Source of the DNA: Stercoripulliclostridium_A sp045535235
Lineage (GTDB): Bacteria; Bacillota; Clostridia; Christensenellales; DTU072
Assembly (NCBI GenBank): GCA_045535235.1
Contig: JAZSLG010000005.1
Coordinates: forward strand, 1-6,672
Direction of reading: 5' to 3'
Length of the DNA stretch: 6,672 nucleotides
A model generated the notes under the pieces. It made no database searches. It was given only the letters and a program-made list of their open reading frames with translations, and was not told the DNA's origin. A program made the translations under genes and the position numbers. How positions within the stretch are numbered: position 1 is the first letter of the stretch; each line of letters opens with the position of its first letter. Positions 1 through 5,514 of the stretch are shown here, in pieces.

Positions 1-2023
1 CCGCTTGGCCTCCGACTTTAAATGGTATCATACCCCAATTTATTAGATTTGAACGATATCTCTTAGTCGCATATTCACTAGCAATATTCGCAACTCCGCC
101 AAGTACACGTTGACATGAAGCAGCTTGTTCTCTTGCACTGCCGTCACCGGGTTTCCTTGCATAGATTACACTACCTATTTCAACGTCCTCCGCTTTGCAA
201 TCCATTATTTCTACAGCATAAAGGTATTCTTCTGCTAAAAATCCTTTTTCCAAATTCATTTCGTCTTCCTTTACAGCTTTTGCTCTGCCAACGTATGCCG
301 GATCCTTTCTAGAAAGAGTAAACTCTGCTAATCTTAGAGGATTAGAACGATAGCTTGAAGTTTCGCCCGAGGGAATAAGCTCGTCAGTAGTGGTAACTGG
401 ATCATCTATGACTGCACATACCTTCATAAAAAGATTATCTTTCAATGCTATCATGGGAGGAATATCTGCTATATTAGGGCCATATACTAAATTAACGTTA
501 GCATCCGCCTTACCATAGCCGTTGTATACCCTATTCTTATAGACTTTATCGTCGTAATTAAATTTTTCTATGCCGTTATCATAATCGTAATCCAAAGCAG
601 AAGCAAGATAGCCACCATTAGCAGCCGTTGCAGCTATGCTTCTAGCATCCATGAGTGCAACTGAAGCAATTTGCTTTTCGTTAGGTTTAGACCCCTCTCT
701 ATTTTCAAAATTACGAGTAGTATGACGTATTGATAGACCATTATTTGCAGGAACGTCACCAGCGCCAAAACAAGGTCCACAAAATGAAGTTTTTACAATT
801 ACTCCACTTTCAGTTAGCTTTGCAATAATGCCTTTCTTTAACAAATCCAAATAAATAGGTTGGGAGCCACAGTATACGCTCATAGAGAGTCTATCTCCAA
901 TCGCCTTATTTTCAAGTATAGCACTTGCTTCCACAAGATTGTCATAGGTACCCCCTGCGCAACCTGCGATAATTGCTTGGTCTACTCTAATCTTGCCATC
1001 GGCGGTTATTTTATCCGTAAGAGTGAAACTGTTGTTATGTAGAAGTTCCCTTCCCTTCTTTTCACACTCTGATAAAATCTCGTATGGATTATCCAAAAGC
1101 TCTCTTATAGTATAAACGTTACTAGGATGGAAAGGTAGAGCAATCATAGGCTCAACCTTTGAAAGGTCTATTTCTATAAGAGCATCGTAGTAGGCTCCAT
1201 TTTGAGGAGCTAACTTCTTATAATCTTCTTTTCTTCCACGAATCGTAAGATAGTTTTCCACTTCACTATCAGTTGCCCAAATAGAGCTTAGGCAAGTAGT
1301 CTCCGTAGTCATAACGTCAATACCGATACGATACTCTATAGGAAGATTTTGAATTCCTTCACCCACGAATTCCATTACTTTGTTTTTAACAAATCCATTT
1401 TTGAATACGTTACCGATAATTGCAAGTGCAACGTCTTGAGGACCGACGCCTTTTCTGGGTGCGCCTATTAAATTGATTGCAACAACTTCAGGGTAAGCAA
1501 CGTCATAGGTTTTTCCAATGATTTGTTTAACGAGTTCAGGTCCACCTTCACCTATCGCCATAGTACCTAATGCACCGTAGCGAGTATGAGAATCTGAACC
1601 CAAAATCATTTTTCCACAACCGGCAAAGTTTTCACGCATATACGTGTGAATAACAGCATAGTGTGGAGGAACAAAAATACCTCCGTATTTTTTTGCAGCT
1701 GACAAACCAAACATGTGGTCGTCCTCATTTATTGTTCCACCTACTGCACACAAACTATTATGACAATTAGTTAAAACGTAAGGGATGGGGAATTTTTCAA
1801 GACCTATCGCCTTAGCCGTTTGAATAATACCTACGTAGGTTATATCATGAGATGCAATTGCATCAAACTTGATATTGACGGTCTTGCCTTTTTCTGTTTG
1901 TCCAGATTGATTATGGCTATCTATAATTGAATACGCCATAGTCTTTTTATATCCATCATTTGAATGGGCTTCTACAAACTTTCCGTCAACGTAATTAAAT
2001 CCTTGTGAAAAAGTTTTAATCAT
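1..2023 (-). CDS. YbhJ-type aconitase-superfamily hydratase, C-terminus cut by window edge
   Basis: The frame is open without a break from an ATG at 2023 to the window edge (674 codons, no stop), so the gene is partial at its C-terminus. I translated it by hand. It has aconitase-superfamily hallmarks: GSDSHTRYGALGT at residues 142-154, a cysteine in AGCAGGTYDN (C355) and the pair in CGPCFGAGD (C415, C418), which match the three ligands of a 4Fe-4S cluster, then the swivel-domain stretch GDGSAREQA (626-634) and YRSNLINWGMIPF (656-668). The wording of these motifs resembles E. coli YbhJ (about 750 residues) more than AcnA, AcnB or LeuC, so about 80 residues are probably missing. The family is expected to carry out reversible dehydration/hydration of a carboxylic acid in the cytosol, but the substrate of YbhJ-type members is not established, so citrate should not be assumed. 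An AGGAGT site 7 nt upstream supports the start. It has its own promoter with an operator-like palindrome. Confidence 0.9.
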   Translation of the reverse strand, partial: MIKTFSQGFNYVDGKFVEAHSNDGYKKTMAYSIIDSHNQSGQTEKGKTVNIKFDAIASHDITYVGIIQTAKAIGLEKFPIPYVLTNCHNSLCAVGGTINEDDHMFGLSAAKKYGGIFVPPHYAVIHTYMRENFAGCGKMILGSDSHTRYGALGTMAIGEGGPELVKQIIGKTYDVAYPEVVAINLIGAPRKGVGPQDVALAIIGNVFKNGFVKNKVMEFVGEGIQNLPIEYRIGIDVMTTETTCLSSIWATDSEVENYLTIRGRKEDYKKLAPQNGAYYDALIEIDLSKVEPMIALPFHPSNVYTIRELLDNPYEILSECEKKGRELLHNNSFTLTDKITADGKIRVDQAIIAGCAGGTYDNLVEASAILENKAIGDRLSMSVYCGSQPIYLDLLKKGIIAKLTESGVIVKTSFCGPCFGAGDVPANNGLSIRHTTRNFENREGSKPNEKQIASVALMDARSIAATAANGGYLASALDYDYDNGIEKFNYDDKVYKNRVYNGYGKADANVNLVYGPNIADIPPMIALKDNLFMKVCAVIDDPVTTTDELIPSGETSSYRSNPLRLAEFTLSRKDPAYVGRAKAVKEDEMNLEKGFLAEEYLYAVEIMDCKAEDVEIGSVIYARKPGDGSAREQAASCQRVLGGVANIASEYATKRYRSNLINWGMIPFKVGGQA

Positions 2024-2030
2024 CAATAGT

Positions 2031-2036
2031 ACTCCT
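2031..2036 (-). promoter_or_regulatory. Ribosome binding site of the hydratase gene
   Basis: The minus strand reads AGGAGT, 7 nt before the ATG at 2023. It fixes the start of the hydratase gene; no other in-frame start has a comparable site. Confidence 0.75.
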
Positions 2037-2055
2037 AAAATAAAGTATACTAAAT

Positions 2056-2084
2056 ATTATACTACTTAAAGTAGTATAGTGCAA
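2056..2084 (-). promoter_or_regulatory. SigA-type promoter of the hydratase gene
   Basis: On the minus strand, TTGCAC (2079-2084) and a perfect TATAAT (2056-2061) are separated by exactly 17 bases. Transcription would start near 2049, giving a leader of about 26 nt that includes the ribosome binding site. The match to the vegetative consensus is 10 of 12 hexamer positions. Confidence 0.8.
2058..2078. promoter_or_regulatory. Perfect 21-bp palindrome, putative operator in the hydratase promoter
   Basis: Ten bases, TATACTACTT, are followed by one central base at 2068 and then their exact reverse complement. The palindrome covers the whole spacer between the -35 and -10 hexamers and four bases of the -10 box, where a bound dimeric repressor would block RNA polymerase. 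The half-site core TATACTA also occurs at 2046-2052, 12 bp from the copy at 2058-2064 and next to the predicted transcription start, which suggests a second, weaker site. The regulator is not in the window and I do not recognise the motif. Confidence 0.6.
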
Positions 2085-2121
2085 GTACTAATTCAACGAT
2101 TAAATGGTAAAATATGTTCGA

Positions 2122-2727
2122 TTATTTTTTTGGAAGCAACTGAAAGATAGATTTAATATTCTCGTTAAACTCTTTCGTAATAATTTCGATAACGATTTCT
2201 TCGATAGCAGCTATTACACATATACCACAAATAACGTATAGCGCTATTTGTGCGCCGTTAACGAGAGAGAGTAGTTCATAAAATAGCGGGAATAAGAAAA
2301 GTAGGATCATACCAACCTTGTTTCCTATCGTGTGTAACATGGCAAATTTTTTAAATCTAACCAATGTAACGACGGCGCCTATAGCTCTAAAAACGTAAAT
2401 AGATAATACGGCGGCAAGCATACCCCAAATCCAAATATTATCAACCATATACATATAACGGAAAGTAACGAATGAGCCCGTAATCGTTAGTAAAACGTCC
2501 CCTATCGTATCAAGCAATGAGCCAAAACTAGACTCGTTTTTAATCGCTCTAGCTATTACTCCATCGAATAAATCACTAATACCACAATATCCGTAAATAA
2601 TATAAAACGAAATAGAAAACGGCTTAATAAACAAAATAATAATAGCAATTATTATTCTAGAGGCCGTTAGAATGTTTGGTATTTGTTTAACGAATGCGTT
2701 TTGTGATATTTTTTTCTCCATATACAT
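2122..2727 (-). CDS. CDP-alcohol phosphatidyltransferase family membrane protein
   Basis: An integral membrane enzyme expected to transfer a phosphatidyl group from CDP-diacylglycerol to an alcohol, a step in phospholipid synthesis. The signature D-x2-DG-x2-AR-x8-G-x3-D-x3-D is complete: D52, D55, G56, A59, R60, G69, D73 and D77, the Mg-binding and catalytic set. PNILTASR at 17-24 is the usual motif just before the first helix. Hydrophobic segments lie near 24-48, 76-96, 98-122, 137-157 and 160-182. Residues 74-79 read TIGDVL rather than the LADKLL typical of PgsA, and HTIGNKVG (132-139) recalls a separate short Bacillota subgroup, so the acceptor alcohol is unknown and I do not call it pgsA. 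The first ATG (2727) lies only 3 nt from AAAGGA; the third codon, also ATG (2721), is 9 nt away and is the likelier start, giving 199 residues. It is divergent from the cysteine-rich gene. Confidence 0.88.
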   Translation of the reverse strand: MYMEKKISQNAFVKQIPNILTASRIIIAIIILFIKPFSISFYIIYGYCGISDLFDGVIARAIKNESSFGSLLDTIGDVLLTITGSFVTFRYMYMVDNIWIWGMLAAVLSIYVFRAIGAVVTLVRFKKFAMLHTIGNKVGMILLFLFPLFYELLSLVNGAQIALYVICGICVIAAIEEIVIEIITKEFNENIKSIFQLLPKK

Positions 2728-2730
2728 GGT

Positions 2731-2736
2731 TCCTTT
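2731..2736 (-). promoter_or_regulatory. Ribosome binding site deciding the phosphatidyltransferase start
   Basis: The minus strand reads AAAGGA. It lies 3 nt from the ATG at 2727 and 9 nt from the in-frame ATG at 2721. Normal spacing favours 2721. Confidence 0.55.
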
Positions 2737-2752
2737 AAGTATAATTTAGTTT

Positions 2753-2781
2753 ATTCTAACATATATATTTGTTTTGTGCAA
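2753..2781 (-). promoter_or_regulatory. Extended -10 SigA-type promoter of the phosphatidyltransferase gene
   Basis: The minus strand carries TTGCAC (2776-2781), a 17-base spacer, then TAGAAT (2753-2758), preceded by TGT so that the extended TGn -10 element is also present. Transcription would start near 2746, leaving a leader of about 20-25 nt. Confidence 0.7.
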
Positions 2782-2831
2782 ATATTTGAAATACCGTAAC
2801 AATAATTGATTGGTTTACATAACTTGTAGTG

Positions 2832-2844
2832 TAGGCGATGCCTA
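2832..2844. repeat. Short inverted repeat in the leader of the cysteine-rich gene
   Basis: TAGGC, GAT, GCCTA form a perfect 5-bp inverted repeat with a 3-base centre, ending 9 bases before the AGGAGG site. It could be a small mRNA hairpin or a protein-binding site. It is short enough to occur by chance. Confidence 0.35.
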
Positions 2845-2853
2845 AGTTTTAAA

Positions 2854-2859
2854 AGGAGG
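2854..2859 (+). promoter_or_regulatory. Strong ribosome binding site of the cysteine-rich gene
   Basis: A perfect AGGAGG stands 8 nt before the ATG at 2868. It is the best evidence that this small, low-complexity frame is a translated gene. Confidence 0.85.
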
Positions 2860-2867
2860 TAAACACA

Positions 2868-3059
2868 ATGAACGGTTTCAACTTTGGCGCAGGTGGCGGC
2901 TGTGATTGCATTTGTTGGATTATAATAATCCTCTTGCTATGTGGCTGCTGTGGTAAAGGTGGCGGTTGCGGATGTTGTGAAATAATCATTATCATCCTTC
3001 TTCTTTGCTGCTGTGGTTGCGGAAATAACAGAAACGATAACTGCTACGACTGTGACTAA
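2868..3059 (+). CDS. Small cysteine/glycine-rich protein with two hydrophobic blocks (HCB-like)
   Basis: A 63-residue protein with 15 cysteines (24%) and 13 glycines. A Gly-rich start (residues 3-11) leads to CDCIC (12-16), a hydrophobic block W17-L24, CGCC (25-28), a KGGG linker, CGCC (34-37), a second block I39-L46, CCCGC (47-51), and a polar Asn/Asp tail with C59 and C62. The halves look like an internal duplication with an offset of 21-22 residues. Each block is 8 residues, too short for a standard membrane helix. The perfect AGGAGG and the terminator behind it show a real gene. From memory it resembles small proteins annotated in Clostridia as 'chorion class high-cysteine HCB protein', a name based on composition only; the function is unknown. 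Metal binding, disulfide cross-linking or a spore/envelope surface role are possible, none shown. It is the only plus-strand gene here and no good vegetative promoter is visible. Confidence 0.8.
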   Translation: MNGFNFGAGGGCDCICWIIIILLLCGCCGKGGGCGCCEIIIIILLLCCCGCGNNRNDNCYDCD

Positions 3060-3074
3060 TCCTACATATTAATA

Positions 3075-3103
3075 AGAAAGGCTACCTTAAAGGTAGCCTT
3101 TCT
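3075..3103. terminator. Bidirectional hairpin terminator between convergent genes
   Basis: A perfect 13-bp stem (3075-3087 with 3091-3103) encloses a 3-base loop. Its core is GGCTACC/GGTAGCC, flanked by A-runs on one side and T-runs on the other, so it can act in both directions. It lies 15 bases after the stop of the cysteine-rich gene and 2 bases beyond the stop of the convergent DUF3267-type gene. Confidence 0.85.
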
Positions 3104-3105
3104 GC

Positions 3106-3708
3106 CTATTTGGAATTTAACGTTTCTACCAGTTTTATTTCGTCTTCTTCGGTCACTTCTTTAAAATCAGGTGGTAATTCATTTTCATTGTACAACGCAT
3201 AAAATGCGGGGGCTTTAGGATGGTCTTGCACCATTTTAGGTTTAATTTTTAATAGTTTAATAAACATCATAACGTCCCCTGCTCCACCCGAAATCATAGT
3301 CGCGAACAAAATACAATATTTCCAATCTAAAGTTATAGTTGCAACAATAAGAGGAATTACTCCTAAAATTATAGTAGGTAATAAAAGTGCAAACTTATAT
3401 CTAAAAGATGACATAGGTTGATTAGTCGTGCAATATATCATCATTTTTTTTGGAATCACACCGAATCGAACACTTTTTTTTGGTGCTCCCGTCATTATGA
3501 AAGCTAATGCGTGGGTCCCCTCGTGTAAAATCATAAGTATTGGATACGCCAAAATTACAACTAGATAATCCCACAGGCCAAACCCAAGCGACCAATTTTT
3601 AAATAGCACAAATTTCATAACCAGTGCAAGTAAAAGTGGGACGATAAACAGTATTATCGCCAAAATATTCATTTTTTTAAGATTAATGGTAACTAATTCT
3701 TTCTTCAT
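3106..3708 (-). CDS. DUF3267-type membrane protein, putative zinc metalloprotease
   Basis: A 200-residue membrane protein with about four hydrophobic segments (roughly 13-35, 44-61, 105-125, 131-151). The motif LHEGTHALAF at 61-70 contains HExxH (H62, E63, H66), the zinc-binding and catalytic signature of zincins, placed at the end of the second membrane segment as in intramembrane or membrane-bound metalloproteases. D145 in GGAGDVMMF is a plausible third metal ligand. This arrangement matches my memory of DUF3267 ('putative zincin peptidase'), whose substrates are unknown. The C-terminal 40 residues are charged and probably cytosolic. No Shine-Dalgarno sequence precedes the ATG at 3708 and none precedes the next ATG (codon 13), while the rny terminator ends only a few bases upstream, so the transcript source and translation start are uncertain. 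It converges on the cysteine-rich gene. Confidence 0.8.
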   Translation of the reverse strand: MKKELVTINLKKMNILAIILFIVPLLLALVMKFVLFKNWSLGFGLWDYLVVILAYPILMILHEGTHALAFIMTGAPKKSVRFGVIPKKMMIYCTTNQPMSSFRYKFALLLPTIILGVIPLIVATITLDWKYCILFATMISGGAGDVMMFIKLLKIKPKMVQDHPKAPAFYALYNENELPPDFKEVTEEDEIKLVETLNSK

Positions 3709-3710
3709 AC

Positions 3711-3741
3711 TAATAAAATCGAGGTGCCAATAAGCACCCCG
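3711..3741 (-). terminator. Rho-independent terminator of rny
   Basis: On the minus strand CGGGGTGC and GCACCTCG pair as 8 bp with one G-T wobble (3720-3727 with 3734-3741) around a 6-base loop, followed by the T-rich tail ATTTTATTA. It starts 12 bases after the rny stop codon and ends immediately before the start of the DUF3267-type gene. Confidence 0.75.
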
Positions 3742-3753
3742 AAATTCTAACGT

Positions 3754-5352
3754 TTATTTTGCGTATTCTACTTTACGTACTTCACGAATAACGTTTACTT
3801 TGATTTGACCTGGATATTCCAGTTCACTTTCTAATTTTCTTGCTATATCTTTAGCAAGAAATTCAGTTTGTGCATCGTTTACTTGTTCAGGTTTTACAAT
3901 AACGCGTATCTCTCTACCTGCTTGTATTGCAAACGATTGCTCAACTCCTGCGAACGAGTTTGCGAGACTTTCCAATTTTTCAAGACGCTTAATGTAAAAT
4001 TCAAGCGACTCTCTGCGTGCGCCCGGACGGGCTCCACTTATAGCATCAGCTGCTTGTATAAGAACTGCTTCAACGGAATTTGCTTCAACATCACCATGGT
4101 GAGCTTCTATACAATGTATAACTTTTTCACTCTCTTTATACTTACGAGCAAGTTCAACACCTATCTGAATATGAGTACCTTCATATTCGTGGTCTATTGA
4201 CTTACCTATATCGTGTAGTAAACCGGCACGTTTACATAATTTAACGTCTGCACCCAATTCCCCTGCTAATAATCCGGCAATATAGGATACTTCCAAAGAG
4301 TGCTTTAGTACGTTTTGACCATAACTTGTACGATATTGCATGCGACCCAACAATTTTACTAACTCAGGATGTATTCCATACACACCTGCGTCAAATACGG
4401 CGCTTTCGCCTGCTTCTTTGATGGTTGCATCCATATCTCTGCGGATGCGATCAACTACTTCCTCAATTCTACCAGGATGGATTCTTCCATCTGCAACAAG
4501 TTTTTGTAAGGTTAACCTTGCGACCTCTCTTCTAACGGGATCAAAGCCGGAAAGAGTTACCACGTCGGGAGTGTCATCTATAATAATATCTACACCAGTT
4601 GCACTTTCAAGTGCCTTAATATTTCTACCGACGCGACCGATAATCCTTCCTTTCATATCTTCATTGGGAAGTTCTACGGTTGATACTGTTGCTTCCGAAG
4701 CTTGGTCAACTGCACATCTTTGAATAGCGAGAGCAACTATGTTCTTTGCTATTCTTTCGCCGTCTTCTTTTGCTTTCTTTTCAATTTCCTTTACAATATT
4801 TACGGCGTCACGTTTCGCTTCGTCTTCCATCTCTTTGATGATGAGTTCTTTAGCTTCTTCTTTAGACATACCGCTTACTTTTTCTAGTTCAGCAAGCATC
4901 TTCTCGTTTTGCTTTCCTAGTTCAGTTTCTAAAAGCTTTAACTCGTTTTCCTTGTTTTCCAAATCTTTACGAGCGCGGTCAACGTTTTCAATTTTTCTGT
5001 CTAATATTTCTTCTTTTTTGTTTATTGAATCCTCTTTTTGATTAAGACGGGATTCTTGTCTTTGCATTTCGGAACGTCTCTCTTTAGATTCCTTTTCAAA
5101 CTCGTTACGCAATCTTATTTGCTCTTCTTTCGCTTCGAGCAACGCATCTTTACGAATCGTCTTGGCTTCTTGTCTAGCCTCCTCGATTACTTTTGCGTGT
5201 TGTGTTTCGGCATCTTGTTCTTTCTTTTTCAAAACGGTTTTGTATGATATATATCCAACAGCAAAACCTACCAATAAAGCGGGGAACAAGGTGATTAACA
5301 CTACTGCCCAAGCGTCTATTGCTAAAAGCATACCTAGACTGCTTAACAACAT
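3754..5352 (-). CDS. rny: Ribonuclease Y
   Basis: A membrane-anchored endoribonuclease that starts mRNA decay in many Bacillota. The order of domains is typical: an N-terminal membrane helix (about 13-36), a long charged Lys/Glu-rich coiled coil (about 42-205), a KH RNA-binding domain with GRIIGRVGRN (235-244), and an HD hydrolase domain with H351, the H380-D381 pair in LLHDIGKSID, H419 in AHHGD and D436 in AADAISGARPGARRES. The length of 532 residues is slightly above the usual 515-520. At residue 241 the GxxG loop carries Val where I recall Glu in most family members (GREGRN). The start at 5352 is set by AGGAGG 5 nt upstream. Rny follows recA, as in many Bacillota, but has its own near-perfect promoter and a terminator, so it can be made independently of the cinA-recA operon. 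Confidence 0.97.
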   Translation of the reverse strand: MLLSSLGMLLAIDAWAVVLITLFPALLVGFAVGYISYKTVLKKKEQDAETQHAKVIEEARQEAKTIRKDALLEAKEEQIRLRNEFEKESKERRSEMQRQESRLNQKEDSINKKEEILDRKIENVDRARKDLENKENELKLLETELGKQNEKMLAELEKVSGMSKEEAKELIIKEMEDEAKRDAVNIVKEIEKKAKEDGERIAKNIVALAIQRCAVDQASEATVSTVELPNEDMKGRIIGRVGRNIKALESATGVDIIIDDTPDVVTLSGFDPVRREVARLTLQKLVADGRIHPGRIEEVVDRIRRDMDATIKEAGESAVFDAGVYGIHPELVKLLGRMQYRTSYGQNVLKHSLEVSYIAGLLAGELGADVKLCKRAGLLHDIGKSIDHEYEGTHIQIGVELARKYKESEKVIHCIEAHHGDVEANSVEAVLIQAADAISGARPGARRESLEFYIKRLEKLESLANSFAGVEQSFAIQAGREIRVIVKPEQVNDAQTEFLAKDIARKLESELEYPGQIKVNVIREVRKVEYAK

Positions 5353-5357
5353 TGTAA

Positions 5358-5363
5358 CCTCCT
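5358..5363 (-). promoter_or_regulatory. Ribosome binding site of rny
   Basis: The minus strand reads AGGAGG, 5 nt before the ATG at 5352. This supports that ATG over the in-frame Met at codon 8. Confidence 0.75.
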
Positions 5364-5392
5364 ATTTAGTTTTATAGTTGCGTTTATAATTA

Positions 5393-5418
5393 CGGTCGTT
5401 CGCTACCGAATTGTTCGC
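5393..5418 (-). promoter_or_regulatory. Leader of rny with overlapping, mutually exclusive short hairpins
   Basis: In plus coordinates TTCG (5399-5402), CGAA (5407-5410) and TTCG (5414-5417) share the middle arm, so it can pair with either neighbour. CGGT (5393-5396) can also pair with ACCG (5405-5408). GTTCGC is repeated exactly at 5398-5403 and 5413-5418. The segment lies at the very 5' end of the predicted rny mRNA. The stems are only 4 bp, so a regulatory role is speculative. Confidence 0.3.
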
Positions 5419-5426
5419 CATATTTT

Positions 5427-5455
5427 ATTATACTTTAATAAAGTAATATTGTCAA
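5427..5455 (-). promoter_or_regulatory. Near-perfect SigA-type promoter of rny
   Basis: Minus-strand TTGACA (5450-5455), a 17-base spacer and TATAAT (5427-5432) match the vegetative consensus at every hexamer position. Transcription would start near 5420, leaving a leader of about 68 nt before the rny start codon. Confidence 0.9.
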
Positions 5456-5491
5456 TACACAATTATTGATAAATAAAACCTTAGCGACTAG

Positions 5492-5514
5492 AAATTAGAA
5501 GCTTTCTCTAATTT
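5492..5514 (-). terminator. Possible weak hairpin overlapping the recA stop codon
   Basis: A perfect 8-bp inverted repeat (5492-5499 with 5507-5514, loop of 7) spans the last codons and stop of recA. The stem is AT-rich and the T-rich stretch (TTTTATTT) lies about 15 bases further on, so it may be a weak terminator, a 3'-end stabiliser or chance. If it is weak, recA transcripts may run on into rny. Confidence 0.3.

Noticed and set aside
115..1042. Plus-strand open frames at 115-312 and 860-1042
   Set aside because: They lie antisense within the hydratase gene, which is continuous in one minus-strand frame with all family motifs.
1..2023. Possible frameshift or pseudogene, because the hydratase has no stop codon in the window
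   Set aside because: Hand translation gives one uninterrupted frame of 674 codons with motifs in the right order to the edge; the missing end is due to the window boundary.
2085..2121. Terminator after the phosphatidyltransferase gene
   Set aside because: No stable hairpin with a T-tract could be found between its stop codon and the hydratase promoter, so read-through into the hydratase gene remains possible.
2817..2828. Sporulation-type -10 (CATA) before the cysteine-rich gene
   Set aside because: CATA is present but the remaining bases do not fit SigE, SigK or SigG patterns and no -35 lies at a proper distance; too weak to annotate.
2868..3059. Metallothionein or transmembrane peptide toxin
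   Set aside because: Metallothioneins lack Ile/Leu blocks, and a type I toxin would normally have one longer membrane helix, few cysteines and an antisense RNA, for which there is no sign. Function left open.
3868..5377. Several plus-strand open frames across rny, the longest 4340-4723
   Set aside because: They are antisense to a full-length, well-conserved RNase Y, have low-complexity Ser/Phe-rich translations, and lack ribosome binding sites.
5398..5418. LexA-type SOS box before rny, suggested by repeated CGAAC/GTTCG
   Set aside because: The Bacillota LexA box needs CGAAC, four bases, then GTTCG. Here the half-sites are wrongly spaced or in the same direction.
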